A stretch of 64,000 bases of DNA from contig NW_001798957.1 in assembly GCF_000165425.1 (NCBI RefSeq), forward strand, positions 248,001 to 312,000, written 5' to 3'. Positions 1 through 11,634 of this stretch are shown piece after piece. Made by a program: the position numbers and the translations under genes. Under the pieces are notes generated by a model, which worked only from the letters and a program-made list of their open reading frames with translations, ran no database searches and was not told where the DNA came from. Origin of the DNA: Paramecium tetraurelia (Eukaryota > Ciliophora > Oligohymenophorea > Peniculida > Parameciidae). The first letter of the stretch is position 1; every line of letters starts with the position of its first letter.

Positions 1-801
1 AAAATTAGTTATTACTAAGTGAATATCAGAGGAAGAGTGGTATTTATTTCAAAAACCCAGAATACAATAAAACGGATGGATTTTTTCAGGAGAATAATTA
101 GGTGCTTTTAAAACAATTCAAAACTAGCCAAGACTTATAGAAGGAATAATATAATTCAATTTATGATAATATAGTGGCATCGACTAAAATTAGCGATTAT
201 AATAAGCACTTATTGTTAGGGTTATTTTAAGATGATCTTTGTGATTATATAGGTGACTAGTTGCCGTTTTGTTTTTATTAGAATGGGAAATTTCAATACT
301 TTCCAGATTTCCCATTGCCATTAGATATAAATAACAATCGAGAGCATCTCAAATAAGGGTTTAATGGATTGTACTAAGAGTAAAATTAAATATAAATATT
401 GTAGAATTTAAGCTCTTTTTTCGAGTAAATTTGTAAAGGAATTAAATGGGGAATTGGAGACAGATGTAGATGAAATTGTTAATTTTTTGGAGACTGCTGA
501 AAATCTTTAATTATTGATGCCATATTTTTTTGATCTTAATAAAGCGATAGTAGAATTTTACGTAACGATAATATCTACATCTGTTGATATTTTAGAAACA
601 GATTATTAAAAATATTTAATCTATTATATTATTTTTGGAATAGCAGCATCAGCAATGTTATTTTCAGTTGTAATTTTTGCAACAAGGAAACTATAAAGAT
701 AAATTAGAGCAATTAGATAAGCATTAGTATTGTTACCGCATGAAAGTTTATTGGATGTATAAGTATATAATGCAATAAAGAGATTCGAGTAAAAGATGTG
801 A
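1..801 (+). CDS. 3' end of a large polytopic membrane protein (ciliate-expanded sensor-like family), 5' end outside window
   Basis: Open from base 1 to TGA at 799-801 in the ciliate code, with one 34-nt intron at 371-404 that joins the two frames. The last part holds one clear membrane helix (YLIYYIIFGIAASAMLFSVV) followed by a basic tail and an amphipathic segment (RQALVLLPHESLLDV). The same C-terminal plan, two TM helices around a long extracytoplasmic loop and then RQ.LVL.P, ends the gene at 35061-40397, so I place it in that family. Function unknown; a membrane sensor role is inferred. It converges on the next gene with 44 bp between stops. Confidence 0.75.
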
Positions 802-845
802 CAAATAATTTTGAAATTAAAAACAAATATTATGAACTAGAATAT

Positions 846-1188
846 TCAAATTTAATATGAGTAAAATGCTTCGAGCTCCTTTTGAATTTCTTCAAAATTG
901 TTCATATGATAAGTTTCCTCATCTTCAAAATCATTTTCATCAAGTACATAGGGATAGGGTTGATCGTCTTATAAAATTGGAGGCTAAGCAGCCATTGATC
1001 TTTTTTTTTTAAATAAATTTTCATTCCTCTCTTTTTACATTTTCTTGTGAAAGTCTTAGACCTTCTAATGGGTAATTGAAATAGCATACCATTTAGAGTA
1101 ATTGTTTGGTATCTTCTTAATATTTCTTATCGGTTTGAATTTCCTCAATTTATATATTTGAGTTTGAGTTTAGAGATAATAATTGCAT
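846..1188 (-). CDS. small hypothetical protein, 105 aa, one intron
   Basis: Reads from ATG at 1188 to TGA at 846-848 with a 25-nt GT...TAG intron at 1065-1089; without splicing the frame stops early. The product is hydrophilic, rich in K, E and Q, with an acidic stretch near the end (DENDFEDEETYHMNNFEE) and a likely coiled-coil C-terminus. No family recognised. Its start is only 55 bp downstream of the stop of the kinase gene on the same strand. Reasonably sure it is a gene because splicing opens one frame over the whole span. Confidence 0.6.
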
Positions 1189-1243
1189 GAATTAAATATT
1201 ATTAAACAGAAATAAGATAAGTATCACAAATAATCCCTGCAAT

Positions 1244-2657
1244 TCATTAATCATATCTGGATAATAAGCGAAAACTAAATACAATTAAGAATTACTCTCT
1301 ATGAAACTAACTGAGTTTGCTATACTTTTGCCACAAAGATCGATCTCCCAGATATTCATTTACTTGATAGCTGATTAGATCCGTGTCGAAGTCCAAATTA
1401 TCTGAATTTTTCCTAGAAGATGAGTAGAATGGATTTACAGAAAGACACTGTTGACTACCTAATAACATTTCAAAGTAGACTACCTTAAAAGGAAGCCAAT
1501 GTGGGTTTTTTATTCTCTTCTCTTCCATTAAGATTGTTTCTACTTGAGAATTGCGGAGGTGGAGCCAATAATTGATTAGTACTATACAATAAGCAAACAT
1601 GGCTTTACTTTTATTGATTCAAAATGCCTGACAATTATTTCTCAATTGATTTCTTCATTTCTATGCTGTTATGAGGGACCAAAGAATCATAATGTGTAGA
1701 AGATCTAATCTCACTCCAATCATAGAATCCATCAAGATTTAATTTTAAAGATTCAGCTGCTTTTTTTAGCTCAAATGTAATCATCTTGTAATTTGGCTCA
1801 CTCTAAAACTGTAATTTACGTATATAACTAATGTAATTAGAAATGGAATACTCAAATATCTTTTGAAATTCTTTAGGCTAATCTCTAAATATTTCCTACT
1901 GTAAGAGTATTTTCATCTCACCAACCTTTTTCGTTCTTTCATCATCAGTAACATTTTACATATTTTGCCAAGGCAGCTATCTTGATATTAATTAAGATTT
2001 ACCCTCTAATAAAGTATAAGATGATGTACATCATTGACTCCAAATCATCCTTCCTACTTAATTCATGTCCAAGATGAGCAGCAATAGATGCATACCGAGT
2101 AGTCCCCAAAAATGATCTATGTTCTCTAAAGGGACTAACTATGATTTCTATGCTTACATATGCTTGTTATTGCAATCCCTGTATATTTTACTGATTCCAA
2201 AATCGAGCAGATAAATTTTACCATTATCTTTGCCTGAACCTAAGAGTATGTTCTCTGGCTTCAGATCTCTATGAATTACACCTTGGAAATGCAGCTTTTC
2301 CAATACATCAATCAATTGTATTGCTATCAATAAAGCAGTCTTCAGTGTAAAGCGCTTCAACTGTTTAAAATGATAAGCTAAGTCGTTGCCCAACAGTTAC
2401 ATAACTAATACATTATAACCATATTCTTCTCCTGACCAAATTAATTTAGGTATGCCATCTATACCACCCAAATGTTTGAAAATTTACACTTCTCTATCCA
2501 ATGATCGAACATCTTCATTTTCTTCTCTTTCTACTTTTATAGCCACCTCTTGTTTAGTACTCTAATCTAACCCTAGGAATACAATTCCAAAAGAGCCAGC
2601 AGATAATTTCTTCTAAACAGAGAATTAATTGTTAAAGATCCTATTCTAAAGTAACAT
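1244..2657 (-). CDS. casein kinase 1-like serine/threonine protein kinase, 447 aa
   Basis: Starts at ATG 2657 (first in-frame ATG after an upstream TGA). Kinase landmarks in order: glycine loop SAGSFGIVFLG, lysine in VAIKVE, catalytic loop HRDLKPENILL, DFG in LLDFGISK, then the CK1 signature KHIPF...SFLGTTRYASI in place of APE, and GQLPWQN...ERTKKVGEMK typical of CK1 lobe C. Three introns fix the frame: 2135-2157 (23 nt), 1981-2002 (22 nt) and 1459-1483 (25 nt). Removing them gives exactly 448 codons. The C-terminal 100 or so residues are a Ser/Asn/Gln-rich tail with no domain seen. CK1 family membership is firm; the subtype is not. Confidence 0.92.
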
Positions 2658-2699
2658 AATATTTTTATAATCATTTCTAAACAATCAAAGTTGTTGTAA

Positions 2700-3483
2700 A
2701 TTGTCGAAGCTATGCTTAAAAAGAATTCAATTCTCTTGATGTCATTATACTGTATAATAAAACTACATTTATAATAAGTGTTAGATCAATTAAGTAACAA
2801 AAGTCTTTGAAAATAACATCAATGTTTAAATTCATGGTAAATAACTTAAAGTCTAATTGCAAATTTACTATGATATTGTTCACTGCTAAGGATTGAGTAA
2901 GTTAAGAGTCTAAGGAATGATTGATCCAGAAGATTTCAGAATATATTCTCTTAAATGGTGTCAATCATTTTTAGACAAAATGGAATAAGCTTTGATATTA
3001 CGAAGAAATATTCTAATTACATCAAATTTCATCAATGATTCTTAGAAGAATTTTATTTTTTGAGAAAAGACTAATAAGCCTTGTTATAACTAAATTGGAA
3101 ATTAGTTCAAAGTGAGATTGAATTGAATTGGATTGGTTTGAATATTTTGGAAACCATTTCTTTAGATTCCTTGATGATACCAGCAGAACCTAGGATATCT
3201 CGACTTTTTAATGTCAAATCGAGTTTAAAACTTTGTATTATACTTCTAATATACGACCTACCAATTAAACTTTCATTGAATACAATACAATACCAGAACT
3301 AATCTCATTCAGTCTTTGTTTCCCCAAAAATAAGAATCACATAAATTATCCAAAAGTGATTGAAAAGATAGGCTCTTGTTTTATAATCGACCCATTAACA
3401 AAGATAAGAAACTAATGTGCACATAGAATAAGAGCAAAAATATTAAAATTAGAATATTATTAAATCATCATATAGATTAAATA
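2700..3483 (+). pseudogene. possible decayed or unresolved coding stretch
   Basis: Three overlapping plus-strand frames each look partly coding (for example MIDPEDFRIYSLKWCQSFLD from 2919, and FEYFGNHFFRFLDDTSRT from about 3149) but they cannot be joined with GT-AG introns of normal size, and TGA codons interrupt each. Nothing recognisable on the minus strand. Either a decaying gene or a gene whose introns I could not place. No family recognised. Confidence 0.3.
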
Positions 3484-3883
3484 TATATTAATTAAATAAT
3501 TAAAGAAACTTAATTATAATCCAAATAATTGCTAAATCATATCAAAATTGAATATCTAGTATATTAATTATAAAGTAAATTAATATGCATGATAAACAAT
3601 CAAATAATTAGCAATAAAGATGAATAAAAATTGATTAGGTTGATGAATAATTATTAAACAAATCAAAATAATCTTATATTTAGAGGAAAAAAGTAATAAT
3701 TCTGTTTAAAATAACATTAAAATGAAAAATAGATCATTGTGAAAATATTTATAATGATATTCATATAAAAAGATAAGAATTCTAACAATATTAATACTGA
3801 ATATTAAAATTATTATATCAAAATAGTATATTTTTCATAAAATTCAAAAAGAATGAATAGATTCTTATTATATTCACTTTTAA
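3484..3883. other. AT-rich intergenic DNA
   Basis: About 400 bp of A/T runs with frequent stops in all frames; no gene, RNA or repeat array seen. It separates the unresolved stretch at 2.7-3.5 kb from the 3' end of the next minus-strand gene. Confidence 0.6.
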
Positions 3884-5075
3884 TCATTTTTTTTTAATTT
3901 TTGGAGTATCATGATTTGAAGAACATAGTTAGCTAGGAGTTAAATATTTAGATCTTAAGCTCTTCATGGAACTTTTAAGATCTTCAAAGTTTTTCTAACT
4001 ACTAAACATGCTTGTTCTTCCTTTTACAAAAAAATTATTTTATTGTTGACTTGCAACCTTCCTTTTTGAATTGCTATTATTGAAAACCATTTTTGTAGAA
4101 AACATTTTCTTTGCTAATTCCAATACCAATTCATTCTATTATGGAGTATTCCTTGCAGTTGTTAAACAAGATTTAGTCATTTCAATATTTCCTAGAGAAG
4201 CGTGTCTTGATTTTAATTAAGGAGGTTTTCTTATTATTTTTATAGGAATTTCGATTTTAGATCTTTGCTTTTAAGCTGAAGTCTATCTTGAAGTTTAAGC
4301 AGGCTTTGGGATTCTTTGAGTTAAAGGTGGTGACCTTAATAGTTGTACCTATCTTAATTGCATCTCAATAGTTTTTTTAAGAGTTGATTAATAATTGGAA
4401 TTGATCTGTTTTTAAGCATCAATTGTAGATTTTAAAGAGTTTTAAATAAGCTTATTCTGATTAAATATTTCAAAAGGCTTAGCTTAATTTTACGAGTCTC
4501 CAATCATATGAACTAAATCTCTGAGCATGGTGGTATTACTCATTTTAGATATGTCAGTTTAATTTGATTCAAGTTTGAGATCTTTCAATAAATATTTAAG
4601 TTAATTAACTGAACAGTCATCAGAAGTGTCTTTTACTTTGGATTGAGTTTATTCCTTGACTTCTTCATACAAACCCAACTCCATTTTAATCTTACAATAC
4701 TGTATATCCCTATTTTTTTGCATTCTCTTGTTAATTGGTTTGCAATGAAAGTTTCTGGGAATATTAATGTGGTACTTATAATATTCTAATAGAGCTGGTA
4801 TTCTATCATCACTTTCAAAGAATCTATAAAATCTTTTTCATAGTATGATTGTTTATTTACCTTCTCATGAATTCTGTCTACTGATAGAATTAGGTATAAT
4901 CTTTAAATCGAATAGTAGATTTAACTTATTTGTCATCCAATATATCATTAATGTCTTTTTGGTAATAAAAGTTTTGTGACTGAGAGTATTTGGAAGAAAG
5001 TGCTCTCGTGAGAATTAAATGAAAAGATCCATCAGTGTTCAATTTAGTACAGAACATGCACTTGTTAACTTACAT
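3884..5075 (-). CDS. hypothetical protein, 384 aa, with conserved-looking N-terminal module
   Basis: ATG at 5075, TGA at 3884-3886, one 37-nt intron at 4824-4860; the spliced length is exactly 385 codons. The N-terminal third has a compact, well-ordered segment, FFESDDRIPALLEYYKYH followed by NIPRNFHCKP and IQYCKIKMELG, that reminds me of a short motif common in ciliate ORFans. The rest is low-complexity and basic, rich in S, Q, K and T, probably disordered. An N-terminal CMFC pair could bind metal, but there is no second pair nearby. No enzyme fold recognised. Confidence 0.75.
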
Positions 5076-5198
5076 TTTATTTTATTTCCTCAATATATAA
5101 ATATATTATGTAATAATAAATATAAACATAACATAGTTCTGAATTAAGGAGTAATTTGATATATATATTTGATTTATAATAGATAAATAATATTGATA

Positions 5199-6408
5199 TC
5201 ATTAATTAAGTGGTTTCATCTCTTCCTATAAATATAAATTGTTCCTTTGTTAGTTATTGATTGATCCAGTTTTATTGGATTTCAAAGGATCATTGATATC
5301 AGATTATTACTCAGGGGAAATAGTCTTTTATCTGTTATTTCCTTCTATTTTCATGAGTTATTCGGTGTCCACCTTTTCATTTTATTGTAAAATAGTTTTG
5401 ACTTATTATGAGTATTTTAAATCAACTTCTTCTTTATTCATCTACAAGAATGATTGAAATATATACTTTTATATATTTTCCATCCGGAGTGATCAATTGA
5501 TAGACTTGGTCCACAACTTATTTTTATTTTTCTAAATCAATAACTTCATCGGTATAAAGAATAAAGTAGCATTCTAGAATGTATTTTAAGAAATGAATAC
5601 TTTTTTCTTTATGATATTTGGCATAAAATTAGCCTCCCTCCCCCTTTAATTAAATAAATTCTTGAGGTTTCTTTTAATTATCCATTATTATTTTCTATAA
5701 AGCGTTTCGATCATTTATCCATTTATTCTAAATTGGGATGGCTATGTTGATCAACATCAAAAAATATTGTCGAACATAATCAAACATCATGAATCCTTTG
5801 AACATAAACTTATATTATGGTTCCAAATCGGCAGTTTTGGTTTTTATTATCAATTTCTCAATTAATTCATAAGTCTTTTATTTGTGCTCTGCCTTTTTAT
5901 CAATTTATTATGCCAAATCCTTTCTAAATTTCTTTTTTTCTTGTGACTGTTAAATCAATAAATAATCCAAATTTCCATGTGTCTCTATATACTCCTACTC
6001 AGCTCGACTTAAACTATCTAAAATATCTTATTTCAACTTCTATTCAAATTCTTCTCGCGTTAGCTGCAAATAATTTATTATTATAATAATGTACTTTGAT
6101 GTAATTGTTAACCTTTTTTATTTGTTCAATAATGGTTTGTAACACTTTTTATTGTTCTTCCTTTTTTGTGTTCTGATTGCTCAACAATATAAAGTAACAC
6201 TCTAAAATATACGCACATAATTAACTTGTTTGCTTTTCAAATTGGCAATAGAAATTTCCAAACTCACTCTCCATTTCGAAAGAACTCTCAGGCTTTTTTT
6301 TCTATTCTTATAACTTTTTTTCTAATTCACTCCTGACTTCACACCATCTTTATGAAGTTTGAAAGTTTCTTCGTACAAAGATGGCAAAATATTCTCTCCC
6401 ATAATCAT
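5199..6408 (-). CDS. hypothetical Q/K-rich, probably coiled-coil protein, 376 aa, three introns
   Basis: ATG at 6408 (a second ATG at 6402), TGA at 5199-5201. Introns of 23 (6322-6344), 31 and 25 nt bring the frames into register and leave exactly 377 codons. The protein holds two similar blocks, ILECYFILLSNQNTKKEEQQ and ILECYFILYTDEVIDLEKQK, about 150 residues apart, which suggests an internal duplication. Between them lies a charged helical region. The C-terminus is polar and Gln-rich. No known family recognised. Confidence 0.75.
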
Positions 6409-6436
6409 AGGCTGAAAATCCTCTAAAAACAGACAT

Positions 6437-7086
6437 AAATTTAAATTGATATAATAATTATATAGTTACAGGATTCATTGCATTCATTATGTAATTAAGT
6501 TAAATAATTTAGAATGAAGAAATAACGTACTTATGTTTTTTTTGTGTTGAGATAGTATAAAAAACTTAATTTAAGGCTTATTTCATTCTTTTATTATAGA
6601 GTTCGGATGTAGTTTTAAATTATTAAAAATTGATCTCTCCATCTAATAAACCGTATGGAAATAAAAATCAAATTAAAAATATTCCATTAATTCAGATTGC
6701 CAAACAATATCTATGAAAAGATCTGCATAATAACACTAAAGATATCTCTATTTCTTCGGCAATTAGATTCATAATAAAATTAATAAATTCCTTGATTTAA
6801 ACTAAGAATTATTAGTTTTTGAATTAAGAAATATTAATATTTTTATTTTAACTAACGCCTCTAAAATATTTAAGCAGTAAATTCTCAATAATACTTTATG
6901 TTTTTCCTGTTACTAGTATATATATTGAATTGTTTTAGTATGATATATTAAGCAATAGTATATAAATGTAAAAATACATATTAAATTAAAAGTGTTTAAA
7001 ATATTTTTACAATTTGAAAAAATCGAAGGCTATTTGGATTTGATATTATAAAGATTAATTCAATTTAACATATTAATAATTTTATT
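6437..7086. other. AT-rich intergenic DNA
   Basis: Roughly 650 bp between a divergent pair of genes. Short open stretches occur on the plus strand around 6640-6940, but no intron model or family supports them. Probably holds the promoters of both flanking genes; no motif stood out. Confidence 0.5.
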
Positions 7087-7647
7087 ATGCTAAATAAATC
7101 AATAAAAGTAACAAAAAAAGTTATTATCATTAATCAAAAGTATTATATTGTGATATTGATAAGAACTGACACTATAAGTGAGAATACAAATCTGATAAAT
7201 AGAGAACCATCGAAAAATGGTGGTGAAGTGCAGAAGACCAATTAAAAGAATTCAAATTAAACTTAGATGAACAATGAAATAGACTAATGTAAAATATGTG
7301 TTATAAGGAAAGAGAGGTGCGATTTAAGACAGTTACAGGAAATGATAGACATATATTTAAAAAACAATTAGAAAATCAAGGAGATCAAATCGATAGTGGA
7401 TTCATTAAAAAATAGAACTAGCAAATTGGAATAACAAATGAGACAGCAGGAAGGGAGATACAAAGTGAAGAGAGTCAGGAGAACCTCAACCTAGATAGAA
7501 AAGAAATATAAAGTTTAAATTAGTAATTATAATTTCAAGTGTTTCTCAAAGAATTGTGAGAAGAGTTATGGGTCCATGGTGTCCTTGAATTTGCATATGA
7601 GAATAAAACATAAAAGATAGAGAAATGTTTAGGAATAATAAAAATGA
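7087..7647 (+). CDS. putative C2H2 zinc-finger protein (start uncertain)
   Basis: A single frame runs to TGA at 7645-7647. ATG at 7087 is the first in frame; ATG at 7268 is an alternative. Residues near the C-terminus form one C2H2-type finger, FKCFSKNCEKSYGSMVSLNL then HMRIKH, that is C-x5-C-x12-H-x4-H. A CKIC pair lies further upstream, and the middle is a basic helical, coiled-coil-like stretch. One finger plus a basic region suggests nucleic-acid binding, but this is inference. Converges on the UEV gene with 42 bp between stops. Confidence 0.6.
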
Positions 7648-7689
7648 TAAACTTTCCTTACTTTTATATATATATTGATTTATTTTCAC

Positions 7690-8220
7690 TCAATAGGTTT
7701 GGCCATCAGGGGGTTATTACAATTTTTTGTTAGCAGCGGAACTCATTTCATTTTTTAATCCTGTTAAGATGTTTTCTAGAGTATTTTTGGATACCCAATT
7801 TTTTAAAATGCCAAATTTATTAATATCAATCTGAGTATTATTGAATGATGAATACCTATCCATTTGCTTGGACACAAGGGAGATTGATTTTAGTAACAAA
7901 TTTGACTTGGGGAGCAACTTTAGGATATTGAGGACCACAAGTGATTTTAAGTGAATAGATTCTATTCTCAAATGATGTCTACGATATACAAGAAAAACAT
8001 TACATTGTATGGTCCAAGGATTGTTCCATTCCAATTAGTCATTTACATGTCCTCAGCTACAAATGTCAGATACTAATTTTACCATCTTCCAATCCATAGC
8101 TTACAGTTCCATCTCCAATACCTTTTTCTCCGTTTTGGAGTTCTTCAAGTAATCTAAATCTTCTTGGGACTTCTAAAAAAAGTGTAAAAACGATATAAAG
8201 TTACCTGGTGCTCCTTACAT
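7690..8220 (-). CDS. ubiquitin-conjugating enzyme variant (UEV/MMS2-type), 140 aa
   Basis: Four introns (32, 26, 25 and 25 nt) are needed, and removing them gives exactly 141 codons. Readable UEV landmarks in order: [43 protein letters not shown], then [20 protein letters not shown] and [17 protein letters not shown], ending KKLQQPPDG. Length and layout match MMS2/UEV1. The E2 active-site region lacks the HPN motif and catalytic Cys setting, as expected of a UEV. The family works with Ubc13 to build Lys63-linked ubiquitin chains in DNA damage tolerance and signalling. The next gene upstream on this strand ends 72 bp away. Confidence 0.95.
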
Positions 8221-8291
8221 TAGGATTTGATTTAAATAATTATTATATGATATTAATTATATATTACAATCTATATATAATTTGTAAATCG

Positions 8292-9335
8292 TCAGATATT
8301 GTGAATTCTTTGTTTGAATTAGTGTTCCTGAGTCATCGATCTCAGTTGATTTTTGAGTCCCTGAGTGTTTTAAACTTTATTCATATCAAGATATTGATGA
8401 GGATTGTTTAGAGCATCAATAATAAATTTATCCCACAAGCCATTTGAAATTTTCCTATGGATCATTTCCTTATGCAAGATGCACAAAGGTATTTTTTGAG
8501 ATGGATGAGTATTGGGTAATTTAGTCTTTTGGGCTAAACATTTTGAATAAAAGATTCTCTATTATTAATTAAATTGATTTGAATTATTAAGATCAACTTC
8601 ATTTGAGTTGATTTCACTTTCATCAAATTGTGAGGTTGAAATTTTGGTAAGAATTTCGCTTTTGATATCATTCAATTGATTTCTATCTTGGCTCCCCGAG
8701 AATTTAGTAATCATAGTAGGTCTGCCATAGGTTGGACTTTGAAATTAAGAAGTAAAAGGTAATTGGGAAGTTCTATTCTATTCAGGCTATTATTAATATC
8801 TAAATGATTGAACACTACTGTAATTATTATTTTAAGGATTGTAATTACTATTATTAAAATTGATAAGGTTAATTTTTTGTGTATCTACTTTAGGCATGCG
8901 TATTTCCTTTTCTAGTTAGGCTTACTTCTGTAATGCTAGAGAATGGAGACGTTCCAGATAGAGAGCAATAGCCAGAGAACCCCTGTAGGATTCAGTGATT
9001 GTCTTCAATTCTTGATTTAGATCCTGCAACTTGCGTAGTTCAATTTAATTTGTGTTATGAATGGTGAGGATTTACTCGGACATCTCATCTGCTCTATTAA
9101 GGTATTTGATATTGTCTGATTTGGATTCTTTTTAATTCAATTGTAAAATAGACTCCCTCAATTTCTATATCTTAAAATTGATTTCATCCAATATTTTATT
9201 AGATTTAAGTACTGCTGTCACATTCTTTGAAACACTCTAACATTTCATAGTGTGAATATCAATTTCATTTATCGGAATAAGATTTTCGCAGTTCATACAA
9301 GGAACTGAATAGATGGTTTAAGTCATAGACATCAT
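8292..9335 (-). CDS. C2HC-type zinc-finger protein, 347 aa, intronless
   Basis: Open from ATG 9335 to TGA 8292-8294, exactly 348 codons with no intron. The N-terminus carries a short Cys/His finger, PCMNCENLIPINEIDIHTMK then C (C-x2-C-x11-H-x3-C), like the zf-C2HC class. It is followed by a long coiled-coil region (ILDEINFKIQKLRESILQLN and on). The middle is Asn/Gln/Ser-rich and probably disordered. The finger family is known in cytoskeletal and ciliary proteins; the role here is unknown. Confidence 0.8.
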
Positions 9336-9799
9336 ACTCCTAAGTTATTAAGTAGAATGATGGTTTTTTCCATACTTATTGGAAAAATAATCTGACTGCA
9401 TTGTATATGATACTATAAATAATATAAACGAATTATTGGATCAAAAATTATAAACAAATTATCACGTCCATAGAATGAGTAAATTCTCTGGTCTATTTGA
9501 TTAATTTAAGTTCTCTTGCTAATAATTATGCTTTTCGATCTATGTAATACTAATAAGATTTTTAAATATCCAACTAAAAGTACGCAATCTTATTCATTCC
9601 TTTAGTTTGCATCAATCAATTGTTGTTTAAGAAAAAGTGATATTCTTTTTACTCATTCTAATAGATTATTAGCAAAATATTATTTTAACTCTTATGATTT
9701 GTTATTCCTATTTGTTTTTATTAATAAGACCTAAAAGTTCTTTGGCATTGAAAATGAATTGAATGAACTGCAATTATTGACCATGCAATTGGATTCATT

Positions 9800-10048
9800 T
9801 TAATGGTTGTGGGAATTATCATGTCAAATATTTTATTAGTTTGATAGTAGTCTTTGTATTACAGCAACCATAATGCAAGAGATGGATGGCACCATAAAAT
9901 TTTGAGTGGATGAACAAGTAATTGAAGATAGCACAGAAATATAATATGCGGATGCTAATTTATGATTAATATATAATATGTTTCGAAAAAAAAGACCTTC
10001 ACATTTACAGTTACCTGATTCGATTGACAAATTATCTACTCCTGCCAT
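9800..10048 (-). CDS. doubtful small ORF beginning MAGVDNLSIES
   Basis: An ATG at 10048 opens a frame that can run 70 codons or more, and other minus-strand frames between 9.3 and 10.0 kb are also open for over 100 codons. None shows a recognisable domain. With only TGA as stop, frames this long occur by chance in AT-rich DNA. It lies between two well-supported genes and faces away from the EF-hand gene. Kept as a weak candidate only. Confidence 0.2.
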
Positions 10049-10109
10049 TTTATCTTAAAGAACACCTCTTTCTCTGTAAAGTCCGAAATCACCTCCGATT
10101 ATACATAGG

Positions 10110-11305
10110 ATGAAGTCTTTTTAGATTACTACTCATCGCAAATTACCAGAAAATAGTTTTGCTTTCGATGATCTTGTCAAAACACCCTTTGATGAAGAAA
10201 TCATGAGTAATCTATGTAAAGTAAGTCAGGATTCAAACACAGAAGTACTGCCAATCAGCATCTGCGATTAGAATCCATCTACAAATTTGTCTATGAAAAG
10301 AAACTCCATGGAGCCACTAAATATAATTTGAATCCGAAATCTCATTAATAGGCTCTACCTGTTCCAAATGGTTCCATTAGCATCATGCTTAATAAATAAA
10401 AAAAAGATCAAGGCTTTAGCATCTCTCAATTTAAAAAGAAGATCCCCCCAAAGTCTAAATTTAAAATGAAATGGAAAACTATTTAATGGATATTACTGAA
10501 TCGAAAGGATGCAATCGATCAAATCTTTTCTAATTATCAGAAAATTATCCAAAAAGCCAAAGACAAGAAAGAAGGTATGAATAAAGAAGAGTTTTCTGAA
10601 CTTTTGAATTCTGTCTAATTGGGAGCAGATAGAAATCTTGCTGAAAAGTTGTTTTATGTTTTCGATGAAGATCAAAGTGGTACAGTTGATTATAAAGAAT
10701 TAATCGTTGGTTTAGAAGTATTAAAAGATGACACCATAGAGGAGAAATTGAAAAGTATTTATGATTTAAACTTTAAGTATTCTTTGATTTATGTGATCTT
10801 GATGGTTCAGGTAAAATAAGTGAGAAGGAAATCTTCAATGTTTTAAAATCAAATATTGTTTCTGAAAGCGATAAATACTAATTGAGATAAAGCATTAAGG
10901 AAATGATTAAGAATTGTGATTCAAATGGAGATGGGGAATTGGATAAATAAGAAATTCTAGCGGCAGCAAGCAACAATGCAGTGTTAAGAAGATTACTGGA
11001 ACAAACTATTTCGAATGTGAAAAGAATAGATACAATCATTCAAAATGACCTAGAAGAACCATTTCATTAATTCGTACCGGCAACTGCTCATTTCGTCTAA
11101 TAAAAAGAAGGAATTCATTTCCCCACTCAATAAAAAATATTGGATATGATATAAGAAATGGAATCTGTAACGTTTATATTTTAAATAGATCCATGAAACT
11201 GCAAGAGAATATATCACACCTAGAAACAAACATAGCTCACTTCAGAATAGTCAATTCTATTAGGGATTATAAGAAACTAAAAACTTAGACGATTCTCAAA
11301 ATTGA
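10110..11305 (+). CDS. EF-hand calcium-binding protein, 370 aa
   Basis: ATG at 10110, TGA at 11303-11305; three introns (38, 23 and 22 nt) leave exactly 371 codons. Canonical EF-hand loops are visible: DEDQSGTVDYKE, DLDGSGKISEKE and DSNGDGELDKQE, with D/N at positions 1, 3 and 5 and E at 12. A degenerate first hand likely precedes them (KKEGMNKEEFSELL). This matches the C-terminal Ca2+ module of CDPKs and calcineurin-B/EFCAB-like proteins, but no kinase domain precedes it. The N-terminal 130 residues are basic and unrecognised. Inferred role: Ca2+ sensor or adaptor. Confidence 0.88.
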
Positions 11306-11634
11306 TTTACTTAATGTATATATAATTCAGCAACAAGTATTATTTTTCATATTAATTAAATGTGTTTATTTCTCTATTTGCATTCCTATTTAATTCTAAT
11401 CAGAATATTCCTTTCTATTGAATTAATTTCAGAAAATTTAGTTCATATTTTGCAGATGTCTCATATTAATCAAAATTATACATAATCTCAATTTCTATAT
11501 ACTTATATAATTCTTTATTTTTCAGGTTGAAATCAAAAATTTTATATTATACTGAATCTCCAAAAAATGACATTTTATAAATAGTATTTATAATGTCAAA
11601 CTAATACTAAGATAATCAATAATATGTTTAATAA
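11306..11634. other. intergenic spacer between convergent genes
   Basis: About 330 bp of A/T-rich DNA between the stops of the EF-hand gene and the P4-ATPase-like gene. No ORF or structured RNA seen. Confidence 0.6.

Noticed and set aside
2139-2157. A 19-nt intron in the CK1 gene
   Set aside because: It leaves the frame off by one; moving the acceptor to the next TAG gives 23 nt and restores KHIPF...TTRYAS and a total of exactly 448 codons.
5257-5457. Plus-strand ORF starting MIDPVLLDFKGSL
   Set aside because: Antisense to the last exon of the minus-strand gene at 5199-6408, whose spliced frame is complete.
8208-8411. Plus-strand ORF starting [11 protein letters not shown]
   Set aside because: Antisense to the UEV start and the end of the C2HC finger gene; no family match.
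10110-11305. Calcium-dependent protein kinase
   Set aside because: EF-hands are clear, but the upstream part has no glycine loop, HRD or DFG, and the gene start is only about 390 nt upstream of the first EF-hand.
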